Assembly: GCA_036381515.1 (NCBI GenBank)
Contig: DASVCR010000074.1
Span: 74,413-138,412, forward strand
Reading direction: 5' to 3'
From: ZC4RG20 sp036381515
Lineage (GTDB): Bacteria; Pseudomonadota; Gammaproteobacteria; Steroidobacterales; Rariloculaceae
DNA length: 64,000 bases
Below the pieces are notes generated by a model. It saw only the letters and a list, made by a program, of their open reading frames with translations, searched no databases and was not told where the DNA came from. Position 1 is the stretch's first letter. Each line of letters begins with the position of its first letter. Of the stretch, positions 25,774 through 34,890 are shown in pieces. Both the position numbers and the translations under genes were made by a program.

Positions 25774-26307
25774 ATGACGACGGATCGAACCCCGACGACC
25801 CTTGCACGGCCCGCAGCCTTCGCGACGCCGAGCTTCGCGCTCGTGCTCGCCGCCGCCGTGCTCGCCGCATCGAGCGCGGCCGCGCAGCCGCGCGCATCGG
25901 GCGGGTTCCTCGAGCGGCTCGACACGAACGGCGACGGCGTCGTCGACGCCGCGGAGCTCGAGTCCGCGCGCCGCGACATGTTCCGGCGCGCCGACGAGGA
26001 CGGCGACGGCTTCTTGACGGAGCGCGAGATGGGCCGGCTCGCCGACGACCGCGGCGACGTGCTTCGCGCGCGGCGGGGCGGTCCCGCAGGCCGCATCGCG
26101 CGCCGCCGGGCGCCCGATGCCGGCGAGGCGCTCGGCCGTCTCGATGCCGACGGAGACGGCCGCGTCTCCGAGGCCGAGTTCGTCGAGGCCGAGAATCCGC
26201 TGCTCGAGCGCTTCGACGCGAACGGCGACGGCGCGATCAGCCGCGACGAGGCCCAGCGAGCAGGCGAGCGCATGCGCGAGCAGGTGCAGAGGCGCCGCGC
26301 GCTCTGA
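25774..26307 (+). CDS. Secreted EF-hand calcium-binding protein
   Basis: 177 residues with a signal peptide (SFALVLAAAVLAASSAAAQ, about 20-38) and four EF-hand loops beginning at D50 (DTNGDG), D74 (DEDGDG), D124 (DADGDG) and D148 (DANGDG). Loops come as two pairs separated by an Arg-rich linker (RARRGGPAGRIARRRAP). It probably binds calcium in the periplasm; a partner is not known. CAAGGAGACGACC precedes ATG 25774. Confidence 0.85.
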   Translation: MTTDRTPTTLARPAAFATPSFALVLAAAVLAASSAAAQPRASGGFLERLDTNGDGVVDAAELESARRDMFRRADEDGDGFLTEREMGRLADDRGDVLRARRGGPAGRIARRRAPDAGEALGRLDADGDGRVSEAEFVEAENPLLERFDANGDGAISRDEAQRAGERMREQVQRRRAL

Positions 26308-26349
26308 GCGCCGGCGAGGCCACGGGGCACCGCGTCGCGTCGGACTTGC

Positions 26350-26425
26350 CCGAGCCGACGCGGCGCGTTGCCTGCCGGAATCGACGCGCCGCGTTTCCTC
26401 TCGGAATCGACGCGCCGCGTTGGCT
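26350..26425. repeat. Short tandem repeat, about 26-base period
   Basis: GGAATCGACGCGCCGCGTT at 26377-26395 and again at 26403-26421, with a degenerate copy at 26352-26369. It lies in the gap between the EF-hand gene and the TonB receptor, which are convergent. Function unknown. Confidence 0.6.
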
Positions 26426-26535
26426 CGCAGAACGCGCGCAGCGTACGCCTGGAGCCGAGGTCGATCGCCAGCGACGGGGCCGCAAGCGACGTCGGCCGCC
26501 AGACGCGATGTCGGCGGCCGACGCGACGTCGCCCG

Positions 26536-28902
26536 TCAGAAGCGATACTCGGCCGACGCGCGGAACGAGCGCCCGAGCAGCGGCCGCGCGAGATAGATCG
26601 CGCCGATGCCGGTGGCGCCGATGTCCGTGCGCGGATTGCCCTCGGTGAGCCCGACCTCGTCGGTCAGGTTGTCGCCGACGAGCTGCACCGACAGCGAGTC
26701 GCTGACGTCGTAGATGAAGCCTGCATCGACCTTCGTGTACGACGGCAGCACGACCGTGTTCTCGTCGTTCGAGAAGCGGTCGTCGAAGTGCGAGACGCCG
26801 AGATACACCTCGCCTCGGCCGTTCGGCAGGTAGAACGTCGGCACGATCCGCGCCATCGTCTCCGGTATCCGGCGAATCTGGTTGCCGGTGTTGTCGACCG
26901 CGGCGCCGGTGAACTTCCGGTACTCGGGGTCCTGGACCGTGACCGCGAAGCTCAGGCCGAACGGGTCGATCGGCCGGTAGACGCCTTCGACCTCGATGCC
27001 GCGCGTCCGCGTCTCGGCGCGCCGATCGAGGATCGTGCCGTCCGGCAGGATGTCGTTGAACGGGACGTTGTCGAACTCCGTCTGGAACAGCGTCACGAAC
27101 ATCCCGACGTTGTCGAAGCTGTTCTTGTAGCCGAGCTCGACGTTCGTGACCTCGTCCTCCTGCAGCACGCCGTTACGCACGTCGTCGAAGTGCGGCAGCT
27201 TCGCCGACTCGGTGTAGTGGCCGAAGAACGCGTGCGCAGCGTTCAGCTCGTAGTTGAAGCCGATGGACCACGACGTGTGGTCGAAGCCGTGGCTCGAGTC
27301 GGTGAACTCGGAGCCGGCGAGCGACGCGACGTCCCACGGTGTCGCCGGATTGCCGTCGAGATCGACGTCCGGGATGCCATTGCTGATCCGCGCATCGATG
27401 TCCTCGTCGTCGTAGCGGATGCCGACGTCGACCCGAAACGCGTCCGTGACGCTGATCTCGTTCGACAGGTAGAGCCCGAGCAGCGTCGCGTCGTAGTCCG
27501 CGATCAGATTGTTGTTCGAGTAGCGCGTGAACCCTGCGGGGTCCGTCACGCCGGTCAGGAGCAGCCTGTTCGGCCGGTTCTGGACGTCCATCAGCAGCAG
27601 GTTGCCGAGGCTCCACCGGTCACCCATCTCGAAGTCCGCGTAATAGAGCCCGACCGTGATGTCGTGCCGGTCGCGAAGCGTGAACGTCACCCGGGCGTCG
27701 TTCTGCAGCGCCTTGAAGTCCTTGTCGATGACCCAGTGACCGTGCTCCTGCACGAGCGCGGACGGGTCGAGCGGCGCGCCGGTCCGCAGCACGCTGAAGT
27801 CGGGTGCGACGTTGTGCGCCGCGGCGTACTCGGCGCCCGTCACCGGCGCGGGTCCGGTGAAGATGCCGTCGAAGCGCACGTCGCCGTCGGTATAGCGGAA
27901 GCGCTCGACGAGGTTCAGGCCGTCGCGGAGCTCCCACTCGAGCTCGAGACCGCCGGTCAGGAGCTCGGGATGGATCCCGTCCTCGAGATCCGAGTCCTGC
28001 AGCCCCACCTCCGCCGCGGAGATCGGCAGGCCGGCCGCGGCGAGATCCTTGCTGTGCAGCGAGTACTCGCCGGGATCGAGCCCGGGCAGGATCGCGTCCG
28101 GATCGCTCGGGCTGCCGGTCAGCGGGATCGGCACGACGAACAGCGACTTATCGTTGATGTACTTCGCATAGAGCCCGAGCCGGCCGCGGTCGAGCTCGCG
28201 CGACAGCGTCGTGCGGATCTGGCCGCCTTCGTCCGCGCGGTAGCCCGGATCGCGGATGCCGTCCGACACGCGGTAGAAGCCGCCGACGCCGAGTGCCCAG
28301 TCCCTGCCGACGGGGCCGCCCCAGTACCCGTCCGCGCGGTACAGGCCGAAGTCGCCGATCGTCAGCTCGGCGTCCATCTCGGCTGGGTCGCTCGGCTCGC
28401 GCGTGATGAAGTTGATCGATCCGCCGACCGCGCCGGACGTGAAGATCGGCGCCGTGCCGCCGCGCACGACCTCGACGCGCTCTATGGTCCGGTCGACGCG
28501 CACGAACTGATCAGGATTGTAGAAAGACAATTCGAAGACCGGATAGATCGGGATGCCGTCCTCCATCAGGCCGACGTAGCGGTAGCCGCCGTCCTGGATG
28601 ATGCCTCGGGCGAACACGTTGCCCTGCGTCGTGCCTGCCGTCGATTCGACCCAGAAGCCGGGCACCGACTCGACGAGGTCGGCGGTGCTCTGCGGCGCCT
28701 CCCTGCGGAGGTCTTCGGCCTCGAACGTCGTGATCGCGACGCTCGATTCGTACTTCGTCCGCTCCGGCGATGCGGTGCCGGTCACGATGACCTCCTCCAT
28801 CGAAAGCGGCGTGCCGCCTTCGTCGTCTCCGATGGGCTGCGCGAGGCTTGCGAGCGGGATCAGGAACGTCAGCGGCAGGTAATGAGCGAAACGGCGCAAC
28901 AT
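26536..28902 (-). CDS. TonB-dependent receptor linked to sugar ABC importer
   Basis: 788 residues from ATG 28902, which follows a strong AAGGAGGT ribosome site. Signal peptide about 1-21, then a TonB-box-like MEEVIVTGTASPERTKYES. The plug domain includes LRREAPQSTADLVESVPGFW and RVEVVRGGTAPIFTSGAVGG, and the beta-barrel ends FRASAEYRF with the terminal Phe. The gene follows the sugar ABC importer genes on the same strand (gap 122 bases). I infer that it brings an oligosaccharide or related ligand across the outer membrane for the binding protein at 32062-33342. An iron-complex ligand is the alternative. Confidence 0.85.
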   Translation of the reverse strand: MLRRFAHYLPLTFLIPLASLAQPIGDDEGGTPLSMEEVIVTGTASPERTKYESSVAITTFEAEDLRREAPQSTADLVESVPGFWVESTAGTTQGNVFARGIIQDGGYRYVGLMEDGIPIYPVFELSFYNPDQFVRVDRTIERVEVVRGGTAPIFTSGAVGGSINFITREPSDPAEMDAELTIGDFGLYRADGYWGGPVGRDWALGVGGFYRVSDGIRDPGYRADEGGQIRTTLSRELDRGRLGLYAKYINDKSLFVVPIPLTGSPSDPDAILPGLDPGEYSLHSKDLAAAGLPISAAEVGLQDSDLEDGIHPELLTGGLELEWELRDGLNLVERFRYTDGDVRFDGIFTGPAPVTGAEYAAAHNVAPDFSVLRTGAPLDPSALVQEHGHWVIDKDFKALQNDARVTFTLRDRHDITVGLYYADFEMGDRWSLGNLLLMDVQNRPNRLLLTGVTDPAGFTRYSNNNLIADYDATLLGLYLSNEISVTDAFRVDVGIRYDDEDIDARISNGIPDVDLDGNPATPWDVASLAGSEFTDSSHGFDHTSWSIGFNYELNAAHAFFGHYTESAKLPHFDDVRNGVLQEDEVTNVELGYKNSFDNVGMFVTLFQTEFDNVPFNDILPDGTILDRRAETRTRGIEVEGVYRPIDPFGLSFAVTVQDPEYRKFTGAAVDNTGNQIRRIPETMARIVPTFYLPNGRGEVYLGVSHFDDRFSNDENTVVLPSYTKVDAGFIYDVSDSLSVQLVGDNLTDEVGLTEGNPRTDIGATGIGAIYLARPLLGRSFRASAEYRF

Positions 28903-29024
28903 CTCGACCTCCTTGTGGCGCGGTCGCGACCGCAACCGCGCGTCCCCTGTGTGCTCGAGAGAAACGCGTGGCTTTGCAATCCACATGCCACGGAGCGCAG
29001 AGAACGAACGTGAATCCGTTGCGG

Positions 29025-30059
29025 CTAAGCCACGCGCCGGCCGGTCGTCCGATCGAACAGATGCAGCCGTTCGCGCGCGAGCTCGAAGCGTGCGGTGCTG
29101 CCGGGCGCCGGGACGGCGTCCGGCGGCGCGCGTCCGATGATCTGCTGCCCGTCGAGTCGGCCGACGACCCAGACGTCGTCGCCGGTCGGCTCCGCGAGCA
29201 GCACCTCGGCCGCAAGCGCGCGCGGATCGTCCGACGCCGCCGTCACGCGGACGTCGGCCGGGCGCACGCCGACGACGACGTCGTCGACCGAGGCGCCTTG
29301 GGGCAGCGCGAGATCGGGGACGTAGCGCGCGTCGAGCACGTTGATCGGCGGGCTGCCGACGAACCCCGCGACGAACAGGTTCGCAGGCCGCCGATAGAGC
29401 TCGAGCGGCGGCCCGCACTGCTCGACGCGGCCCGCGTTCAGCACCGCGACGCGATCCGACAGCGCCATCGCCTCTTCCTGATCGTGCGTGACGTAGATCG
29501 TCGTGATCCGATACTCCGCGTGCAGCCGCTTCAGCTCCGCGCGCATCTCGAGGCGCAGCCGCGCGTCGAGGTTCGACAGCGGCTCGTCGAGCAGGAACAC
29601 GCGCGGCCGGCGCACGAGCGCGCGGCCGAGCGCGACGCGTTGGCGCTGTCCGCCGGAAAGCTCGCGCGGCCGCCGCTCGAGCAAGGCCTCGATGCCGAGG
29701 CGGCGGGCGACCTCCGCGACCGCGGCGCCGATCTCGCGCGGCTTCACGCCGCGGAGCTTCAGCGGGAAGCCGATGTTCTCGGCGACGCTCATGTGCGGGT
29801 AGAGCGCGTAGCTCTGAAACACCATCGCGACGTCGCGGTCGCGCGGCGCGAGGTGATCGACGGGCCGGCCGTCGAACAGGATCCGGCCGGAGGTCGGGCG
29901 CTCGAGGCCCGCGATCAGCGACAGCGTCGTCGACTTGCCGCATCCGCTCGGGCCGACGAACGTGAAGAACTCGCCCTCGGCGATCGTAAGGCGCAGGCCG
30001 TCGAGCACCGTGACCGTGCCGAAGCGCTTGCCGACGCCGTCGAACCCGATCGCCGCCAT
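29025..30059 (-). CDS. Carbohydrate ABC transporter ATPase (MalK/UgpC type)
   Basis: 344 residues. Walker A GPSGCGKST, Q-loop MVFQSYALYPHMSV, signature LSGGQRQRVALGRAL, Walker B VFLLDEPLSNLDARLR and switch VTHDQEEAM are all intact. The C-terminal TOBE region (DDVVVGVRPADVRVT) is typical of the MalK/UgpC subfamily that energises sugar import. It would pair with the two permeases at 30094-32065. Confidence 0.93.
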   Translation of the reverse strand: MAAIGFDGVGKRFGTVTVLDGLRLTIAEGEFFTFVGPSGCGKSTTLSLIAGLERPTSGRILFDGRPVDHLAPRDRDVAMVFQSYALYPHMSVAENIGFPLKLRGVKPREIGAAVAEVARRLGIEALLERRPRELSGGQRQRVALGRALVRRPRVFLLDEPLSNLDARLRLEMRAELKRLHAEYRITTIYVTHDQEEAMALSDRVAVLNAGRVEQCGPPLELYRRPANLFVAGFVGSPPINVLDARYVPDLALPQGASVDDVVVGVRPADVRVTAASDDPRALAAEVLLAEPTGDDVWVVGRLDGQQIIGRAPPDAVPAPGSTARFELARERLHLFDRTTGRRVA

Positions 30060-30093
30060 TCCCGAGCCCTCGTTCGCGGCGAGCGCGGCGCCG

Positions 30094-31077
30094 CTACCCC
30101 TTGACCGCGCCCGCGGTCAGCCCTTCGACGATGCGCCGCTGGTAGAGCAGCACGAGCACGAAGACCGGCACCGTCACGAGCAGCGACGCGGCCGCGATCT
30201 CGCCCCACGGCACCTCGTGCAATCCCGGGAAGAGCGCAATCCCGACCGGCACCGTGCGTGAGCGCTCGGTCGCCGTGAACGTGAGCGCGTACAGGAACTC
30301 GTTCCACGCGACGATGAAGACGAGGAGCCCCGTCGCCGTGAGCCCGGGCGCCGCGAGCGGCAGGATCACGCGCACGAGCGCCTGCCGCGGCGTGCAGCCG
30401 TCGACGCGCGCGGCCGAATAGAGCTCGTCCGGCAGCTGCCGCAGGAAGCTCGTCAGGACCCAGATCGCGAGCGGCAGCGCGAAGCCCGCGTAGGTCAGGA
30501 TCAGCGCCGCGAGCGTGTCGCGGAGCCCGAGCGCGTTGATCAGGAGATACAGCGGGCTCACGGTCGCGATCGGCGGGAACATCGACGTCGCGAGCACGAT
30601 CGCGAGGATCAAGCCGAAGCCACGCGCGCGCATCTTCGTCAGCGCGAACGCGGCCGCCGAGCCGAGCGCGAGCGCGACGACGGTCGCGCCGGCCGCGACG
30701 ACGAAGCTGTTCAGCAGCATCCGCGGGAACGGATGCCCGGTGAAGACCGCCGCGTAGTGCTCGAACGTGATGCGCGTCGGCAGCAGCGGCGGCAAGGTCG
30801 TGAGCTCCGCCGGCGGCCTGAGCGACGTGACGAGCTGCCACGCGAGCGGCGCGAGACAATACGCGGCGACGAGCAGCACGCCGAGATACGTGCCGACCCG
30901 GAAAATGGGGTCAGAGCCCTTTTTTCTCGTCGGGATGAAATTGGGGTCAGAGCCCTTTTCCCGCGAGATATGTGCCCCGGAAATCGGGGTCAGAGCCCTT
31001 CTTGCGAGATACGTGGCCGCGCGCTTCATCGAAGAATCGGGGTCAGAGCCCATTTTCCTGGAGCTCGTTCTTCTCAT
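30094..31077 (-). CDS. Carbohydrate ABC permease, MalG type, N-terminus rewritten by repeats
   Basis: 327 residues from ATG 31077. The membrane part is normal: first helix YLGVLLVAAYCLAPLAWQLV, EAA-loop LYSAARVDGCTPRQALVRV, six helices in all. The first about 60 residues are encoded by repeat DNA and read MGSDPDSS, RALTPIS, EKGSDPNF and KKGSDPIF. Such peptides are foreign to the family. The original start was probably the ATG overlapping the malF-like stop at 31202-31205. A second copy of that junction, GCGCAGCGATGAG, now supplies the start at 31077. Function may be kept if the leader is tolerated. Confidence 0.8.
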   Translation of the reverse strand: MRRTSSRKMGSDPDSSMKRAATYLARRALTPISGAHISREKGSDPNFIPTRKKGSDPIFRVGTYLGVLLVAAYCLAPLAWQLVTSLRPPAELTTLPPLLPTRITFEHYAAVFTGHPFPRMLLNSFVVAAGATVVALALGSAAAFALTKMRARGFGLILAIVLATSMFPPIATVSPLYLLINALGLRDTLAALILTYAGFALPLAIWVLTSFLRQLPDELYSAARVDGCTPRQALVRVILPLAAPGLTATGLLVFIVAWNEFLYALTFTATERSRTVPVGIALFPGLHEVPWGEIAAASLLVTVPVFVLVLLYQRRIVEGLTAGAVKG

Positions 31078-31195
31078 CGCTGCGCTTCCTTCGACAGCCA
31101 CGCCTCCACGAAAATTGGGGTCGGAGCCCTTTCCCTCCGTGTGCCCGCGCGCCTCACCGGAGAAATGGGGTCAGAGCCCGTTCGCCCGGAGCCCG
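30900..31195 (+). repeat. GGGGTCAGAGCCC repeats inserted at a permease gene junction
   Basis: Six units in plus orientation sit between and inside two ABC permease genes on the minus strand. Between units are copies of neighbouring gene sequence. GAGATACGTGCC or close variants occur three times (near 30883, 30963 and 31005). CTCATCGCTGCGC followed by TCCTTC occurs twice (near 31075 and 31201). The array thus grew together with pieces of its flanks. The reading frame of the downstream permease passes through most of it. Confidence 0.9.
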
Positions 31196-31201
31196 TCCTG
31201 C

Positions 31202-32065
31202 TCATCGCTGCGCCTCCTTCAGCAGCCGCACGTACGCCGCCGTGATGATCGCGACGCAGACGAACACGGCGACCGCGATGGCTGACCCGTAGCCGAACTC
31301 GAGCGCCTGGAACAGCATCTTGTACGCGTAGATCGACAACGTCTCGGTCGTGTTCGCGGGGCCGCCGCCGGTCAGCACGTAGATCGCATCGAACACGCGG
31401 AACGCGCCGATCGTCCGGAAGATCAGCACGATCAAAAGCAGCGGCTTCAGCAGCGGCCACGTGATGTGCCGGAAGGAGCGCCACGCGCCCGCGCCGTCGA
31501 GGCGTGCCGCCTGATAGAGGTCGGGCGCGATCGACAGGCGCCCTGCAAGCAGCAGCAACGCAACGAACGGCGTCTCCTTCCAGACATCCATCGCGATCGC
31601 GGCGTGCATCGCCCAGACCGGATCGCCGAGCCAGTTCGTGTCCGTGCGGAAGAGATAATTGATCACGCCGAAATCGCCGTTGTACATCCACTCCCACATC
31701 CGCGCGGCGACGACGGTCGGGATCGCCCAAGGCAGCAGCACGACGGCGCGCATCGGCGCGCGGCCGACGAACGGCCGCGCGAGGAGCAGCGCGAAGCCGA
31801 GCCCGATCGCGATCTCGAGCGCGACCGACACCACCGTGAAATAGAGTGTGTTGCCGAGCGCGTTCCAAAAGCGCGTGTCGGCGAAAAGCCGCGCGAAGTT
31901 CTCGACGCCGGCGAAAGACGGCGCGTCGCCGATCAGCGAGTAGTGCGTGAGGCTCAACCACAGCACGTAGACGATCGGGAAGAACGTGACGACCGCGAGC
32001 ACGGCCGCGGCCGGCGCGAGGAACGCCGCGGGCCGCTCGCCGATGCGCTCGAGCAGCCGGCTCAT
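31202..32065 (-). CDS. Carbohydrate ABC permease, MalF/UgpA type
   Basis: 287 residues; ATG 32065 overlaps the stop of the solute-binding protein gene (ATGA). Six membrane helices start with FLAPAAAVLAVVTFFPIVYV. The EAA loop reads LYQAARLDGAGAWRSFRHIT then WPLLKP, the contact site for the ATPase. The conserved FRVFDAIYVLTGGGPANTTE is typical of sugar permeases. The C-terminus VRLLKEAQR is intact, and repeat units begin only a few bases after the stop. Confidence 0.92.
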   Translation of the reverse strand: MSRLLERIGERPAAFLAPAAAVLAVVTFFPIVYVLWLSLTHYSLIGDAPSFAGVENFARLFADTRFWNALGNTLYFTVVSVALEIAIGLGFALLLARPFVGRAPMRAVVLLPWAIPTVVAARMWEWMYNGDFGVINYLFRTDTNWLGDPVWAMHAAIAMDVWKETPFVALLLLAGRLSIAPDLYQAARLDGAGAWRSFRHITWPLLKPLLLIVLIFRTIGAFRVFDAIYVLTGGGPANTTETLSIYAYKMLFQALEFGYGSAIAVAVFVCVAIITAAYVRLLKEAQR

Positions 32066-33342
32066 GGCTGCGCCATGATGCGCTCGGCCTCGCGCTGCGC
32101 GTCGGCGAGCGCGTCCTCCGGAGGCTCGAGCCCGGTGACGACCGCGCTGAACGCGCTTTGCAGCGCCTGCGACAGCTGCGCATAGCGCGGCGTGACCGGC
32201 CGCGAGCGCGCGGCGTCGAGCGCGTCGCGCAACGCCTCGAGATGCGGCTGCGCCGCGAGCAGCTCGGGATCGGAGTAGAGCGGCCGTCGCGCCGGGTTGT
32301 AGCCGTACGCGAGCGCGAGGGTGCGCTGCGCGGCCGGCGACGCCATGAAGCGCACGAACTCCGCGGCCGCATCCGGATGACGCGAGCGCGCGTTGATGCC
32401 GAGATTCCAGCCGCCGAGCGCGGCCGCGGACTCGTGCCCTTCGAAATGCGGCAGCGGCGCGACGCCGACCTTGCCGCGGACCGGCGAGTCCGGCTGCTGG
32501 AACAGCGTCCACGCGTACGGCCAGTTGCGCAGGAAGACCGCGCGGCCGCTGCCGAACACATGGCGCGACGGCTCCTCGGTCGCAGTCGTCACGAGCGCCG
32601 GGCTGACTCCTCGAGGCACGAGCGACTGCACGAACTCGAGCGCGCGCAGGCTCTCGGGGCTCTCGAGGACGACGCGGTCGCCGTCGAGCACGTCGCCGCC
32701 CGCGCTCCAGATGACCTCGAGCACGTTGCAGACGAGCCCTTCGTACTGCCGGCCTTGCCAGACGAAGCCGTGCACGTCCGGCTCGCGCTTCGCGATCGTC
32801 CGGGCCGCGTCGGCGAGCTCGGTCCACGTGCGCGGCGGCGCGAAGCCGTGGCGTTCGAGCAGGTCCTTGCGGTAGTAGAGGAGCCCGGCGTCGACGAACC
32901 ACGGCACCGCGTACTGCCGGCCCTCGTAAGTCACCGCCTCGAGCGACGCCGCGAAGAGCGCCTCGCGCTCGTCGGCCGGGAGCAGGTCGGTGACGTCGGC
33001 GATCCAGCCGGCGCGCGCGAACTCGGCGACCCAGATCACGTCGAGCGCGAGGACGTCGAAATCGCGCGAGCCGCCGCGCAGGTTGATCACGTAGAACTGA
33101 TGCTGCTCGTCGCTCGCCGCGGGCAGCGTCTCGGCGCGGACCCTGATCCCCGGATGCTCGGCCTCGAACTCGCGCAGCAGCGCGGCAAACGGGGCGGGGT
33201 CGCCGAAGAGCCTGAAGTGCTTGAAGACGATCGTCGCCTCGCGCGCGCCAGTGGCCGGCGGCTCGCCGTCACAGCCGGCGATCGCGAACGAGGCGGCGAG
33301 CACCGCGAGTCCGCGCGATATCGATAGGATCGTATCGAGCAC
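32062..33342 (-). CDS. Sugar-binding lipoprotein of ABC importer
   Basis: 426 residues from GTG 33342 with a lipoprotein signal ending FAIAGC. The family-1 extracellular solute-binding fold is visible: TIVFKHFRLFGDPAPFAALL, DVLALDVIWVAEFARAGWI, YAVPWFVDAGLLYYRKDLLE, and ALGGWNLGINARSRHPDAAA followed by EFVRFM. The nearest functional relatives are trehalose/maltose-type binding proteins (ThuE, LpqY). It is the first gene of the operon running to the TonB receptor. The ligand is inferred only as an oligosaccharide. Confidence 0.9.
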   Translation of the reverse strand: MLDTILSISRGLAVLAASFAIAGCDGEPPATGAREATIVFKHFRLFGDPAPFAALLREFEAEHPGIRVRAETLPAASDEQHQFYVINLRGGSRDFDVLALDVIWVAEFARAGWIADVTDLLPADEREALFAASLEAVTYEGRQYAVPWFVDAGLLYYRKDLLERHGFAPPRTWTELADAARTIAKREPDVHGFVWQGRQYEGLVCNVLEVIWSAGGDVLDGDRVVLESPESLRALEFVQSLVPRGVSPALVTTATEEPSRHVFGSGRAVFLRNWPYAWTLFQQPDSPVRGKVGVAPLPHFEGHESAAALGGWNLGINARSRHPDAAAEFVRFMASPAAQRTLALAYGYNPARRPLYSDPELLAAQPHLEALRDALDAARSRPVTPRYAQLSQALQSAFSAVVTGLEPPEDALADAQREAERIMAQP

Positions 33343-33531
33343 GAGAGGTAGGGTACCAACCGCGGCGCGCCCGGCCCAATCGCATCGTTGCCGATGTGCG
33401 CGCGAGCGTCGAGTCGGATGCGGAGGACGAAGCGCCTGAAGTCGCGGCTCGGCGCGGCTTATTGCCGTGTCGGCTCCCGACGGGGGGATCGGCGCCGATC
33501 GGGCGGCGGCAGGCCGGCGTCGTTACGCGCG

Positions 33532-33582
33532 CGGCGGTACGGCGGCGCGGCGGTACGGCGCGACGGTACGGCGGCGCGACGG
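33532..33582. repeat. Low-complexity GGTACGGCGGCGCG repeats in intergenic gap
   Basis: Three imperfect copies of about 15 bases (GGTACGGCGGCGCGGC). They lie in the 368-base gap 33343-33710, which otherwise shows no gene. A second pair, GGCACTGCTA and GGCGCTGCTA, lies at about 33626-33653. Confidence 0.6.
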
Positions 33583-33710
33583 TTCGAGCGGTAGGCTGCC
33601 GCTCGAGGGCTACGCTGCTCCATAGCGGCACTGCTACCCCATTGCGGCGCTGCTAGGGGGCGCGCTAAGGACGGCGCAGCGCGGCATCGCGCTGCCTGTC
33701 AAGGGCGGCG

Positions 33711-34793
33711 CTATTCGACGCGCGGAAACTCCCACGCGCCGGACACGTGCACCTCGGACACGCTCACGACCTCGCCGTCGTCGTTCATGTTGAACACCCA
33801 GCCGAGGCCGAAGCTGCTGTCGAACGCGTTCTCGGACTGCGGGACCAGACGAGACTTGTCGGAGCTCGTATTGCCGCCGGTGTCGGAGTAGCGCGGCGTG
33901 CGCTCCAGCCAGAGCTCGCCGTCCTCGAGCGTCACGACGGCCGTGATCGCGTTGCCGAGCCACACGCCGCGATACGTGCCGACATACTTGCGCAGCACGT
34001 CCTCCGGGATCTCGACGACCTTCTGCTCCGCCTGCTCGAGGTTGCCGCTATAGTGGCGCTGCCCCGTCTCGGACTCGTTGCAGATGACCTCGAGCATCGC
34101 GCCGTCCGGCCGCTGCACGAGATCGACGATCGCCTGCACCGGCTCCGTGAACGTGCCGGGATCGTCGTAGGTGATCTCGAGCTTCATGTGACCGTAGTCG
34201 AGCCGCGTGTACCGCTCGGTGATCTTGAGCTGCTCGGTGTGCGGCAGGCCCTCGCGCGTCAGCCACGTCTTGTCGTTGTAGCCGTTGCTCTCGACGACGA
34301 GCGTGTCGCCTTCCCAGCGGCCGACCGAGTATCCCATCCACGTCGGAAGGATCGGCTCTTCCTCGAGCTCGCGGCCGTCCATGAAGATCTCGCGATACGT
34401 CATGTCGGGGTTCAGGACGGCGATGAACTCGGGATGCTGCACGATCCGGCGCATGCCGCCGACCGACGCGCCGGCCGGGTACGAGCTCGGCCCGGCCGGT
34501 AGGCAATGAAAGCGCGGATCGTCCGTGTAGAACCGCCGCTCCCTCTCGGCCATCGCGTCGCGCGCCCAGCCGAGGATCTTCGACTCGTCGAACAGGCTCC
34601 CGCGCGCGTCTTCCGGCACCCAGAGCCCGGTGAGATCGGGCCGCCCGTCGGCCGTCTTCGGCGCCGGCGCGTTCAGGTCCGGACGACCGTCCGCGGTGCG
34701 CGGCACGAGCGGGGACCGCCAATCGAACCACTGCGCGTGCACCGGCATGCTCACCGCGATTAGATAAAGAAGTGCTGCCGCCCGCCGTGTCAT
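33711..34793 (-). CDS. Secreted protein of the GxWEGD family (divergent from DUF6152)
   Basis: 360 residues from ATG 34793, preceded by GGGGGAGCGC, with a signal peptide (AAALLYLIAVSMPVHAQ, 5-21). TADGRPDL occurs twice (33-40 and 47-54), then LTGLWVP, the equivalent of DFTGVW. GRWEGDTLVVESNGYNDKTW starts at 158 and ITERYTRLDYGHMKLEITYD follows. The C-terminal third (from EIPEDVLRKYVGTYRG) is an extra beta-rich domain with EDGELWLERTPRYS, as in DUF3471-like modules. It is divergent from a DUF6152 gene (98-base gap), repeating the association seen at 6244-7542. Confidence 0.75.
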   Translation of the reverse strand: MTRRAAALLYLIAVSMPVHAQWFDWRSPLVPRTADGRPDLNAPAPKTADGRPDLTGLWVPEDARGSLFDESKILGWARDAMAERERRFYTDDPRFHCLPAGPSSYPAGASVGGMRRIVQHPEFIAVLNPDMTYREIFMDGRELEEEPILPTWMGYSVGRWEGDTLVVESNGYNDKTWLTREGLPHTEQLKITERYTRLDYGHMKLEITYDDPGTFTEPVQAIVDLVQRPDGAMLEVICNESETGQRHYSGNLEQAEQKVVEIPEDVLRKYVGTYRGVWLGNAITAVVTLEDGELWLERTPRYSDTGGNTSSDKSRLVPQSENAFDSSFGLGWVFNMNDDGEVVSVSEVHVSGAWEFPRVE

Positions 34794-34890
34794 GCGCTCC
34801 CCCGCCTCGAGCCCGATCGTCATTCCGCTAGGTAGCGAAAGTATACTATTGCCCCTCGCGGGACATGGAACGGTGCACGGAGTCCGCAAG

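Noticed and set aside
26536..29943. A single 1135-residue reading frame covering the TonB receptor and part of the ATPase gene
   Set aside because: The first 347 codons are the ATPase gene in another frame; signal peptide and ribosome site place the receptor start at 28902.
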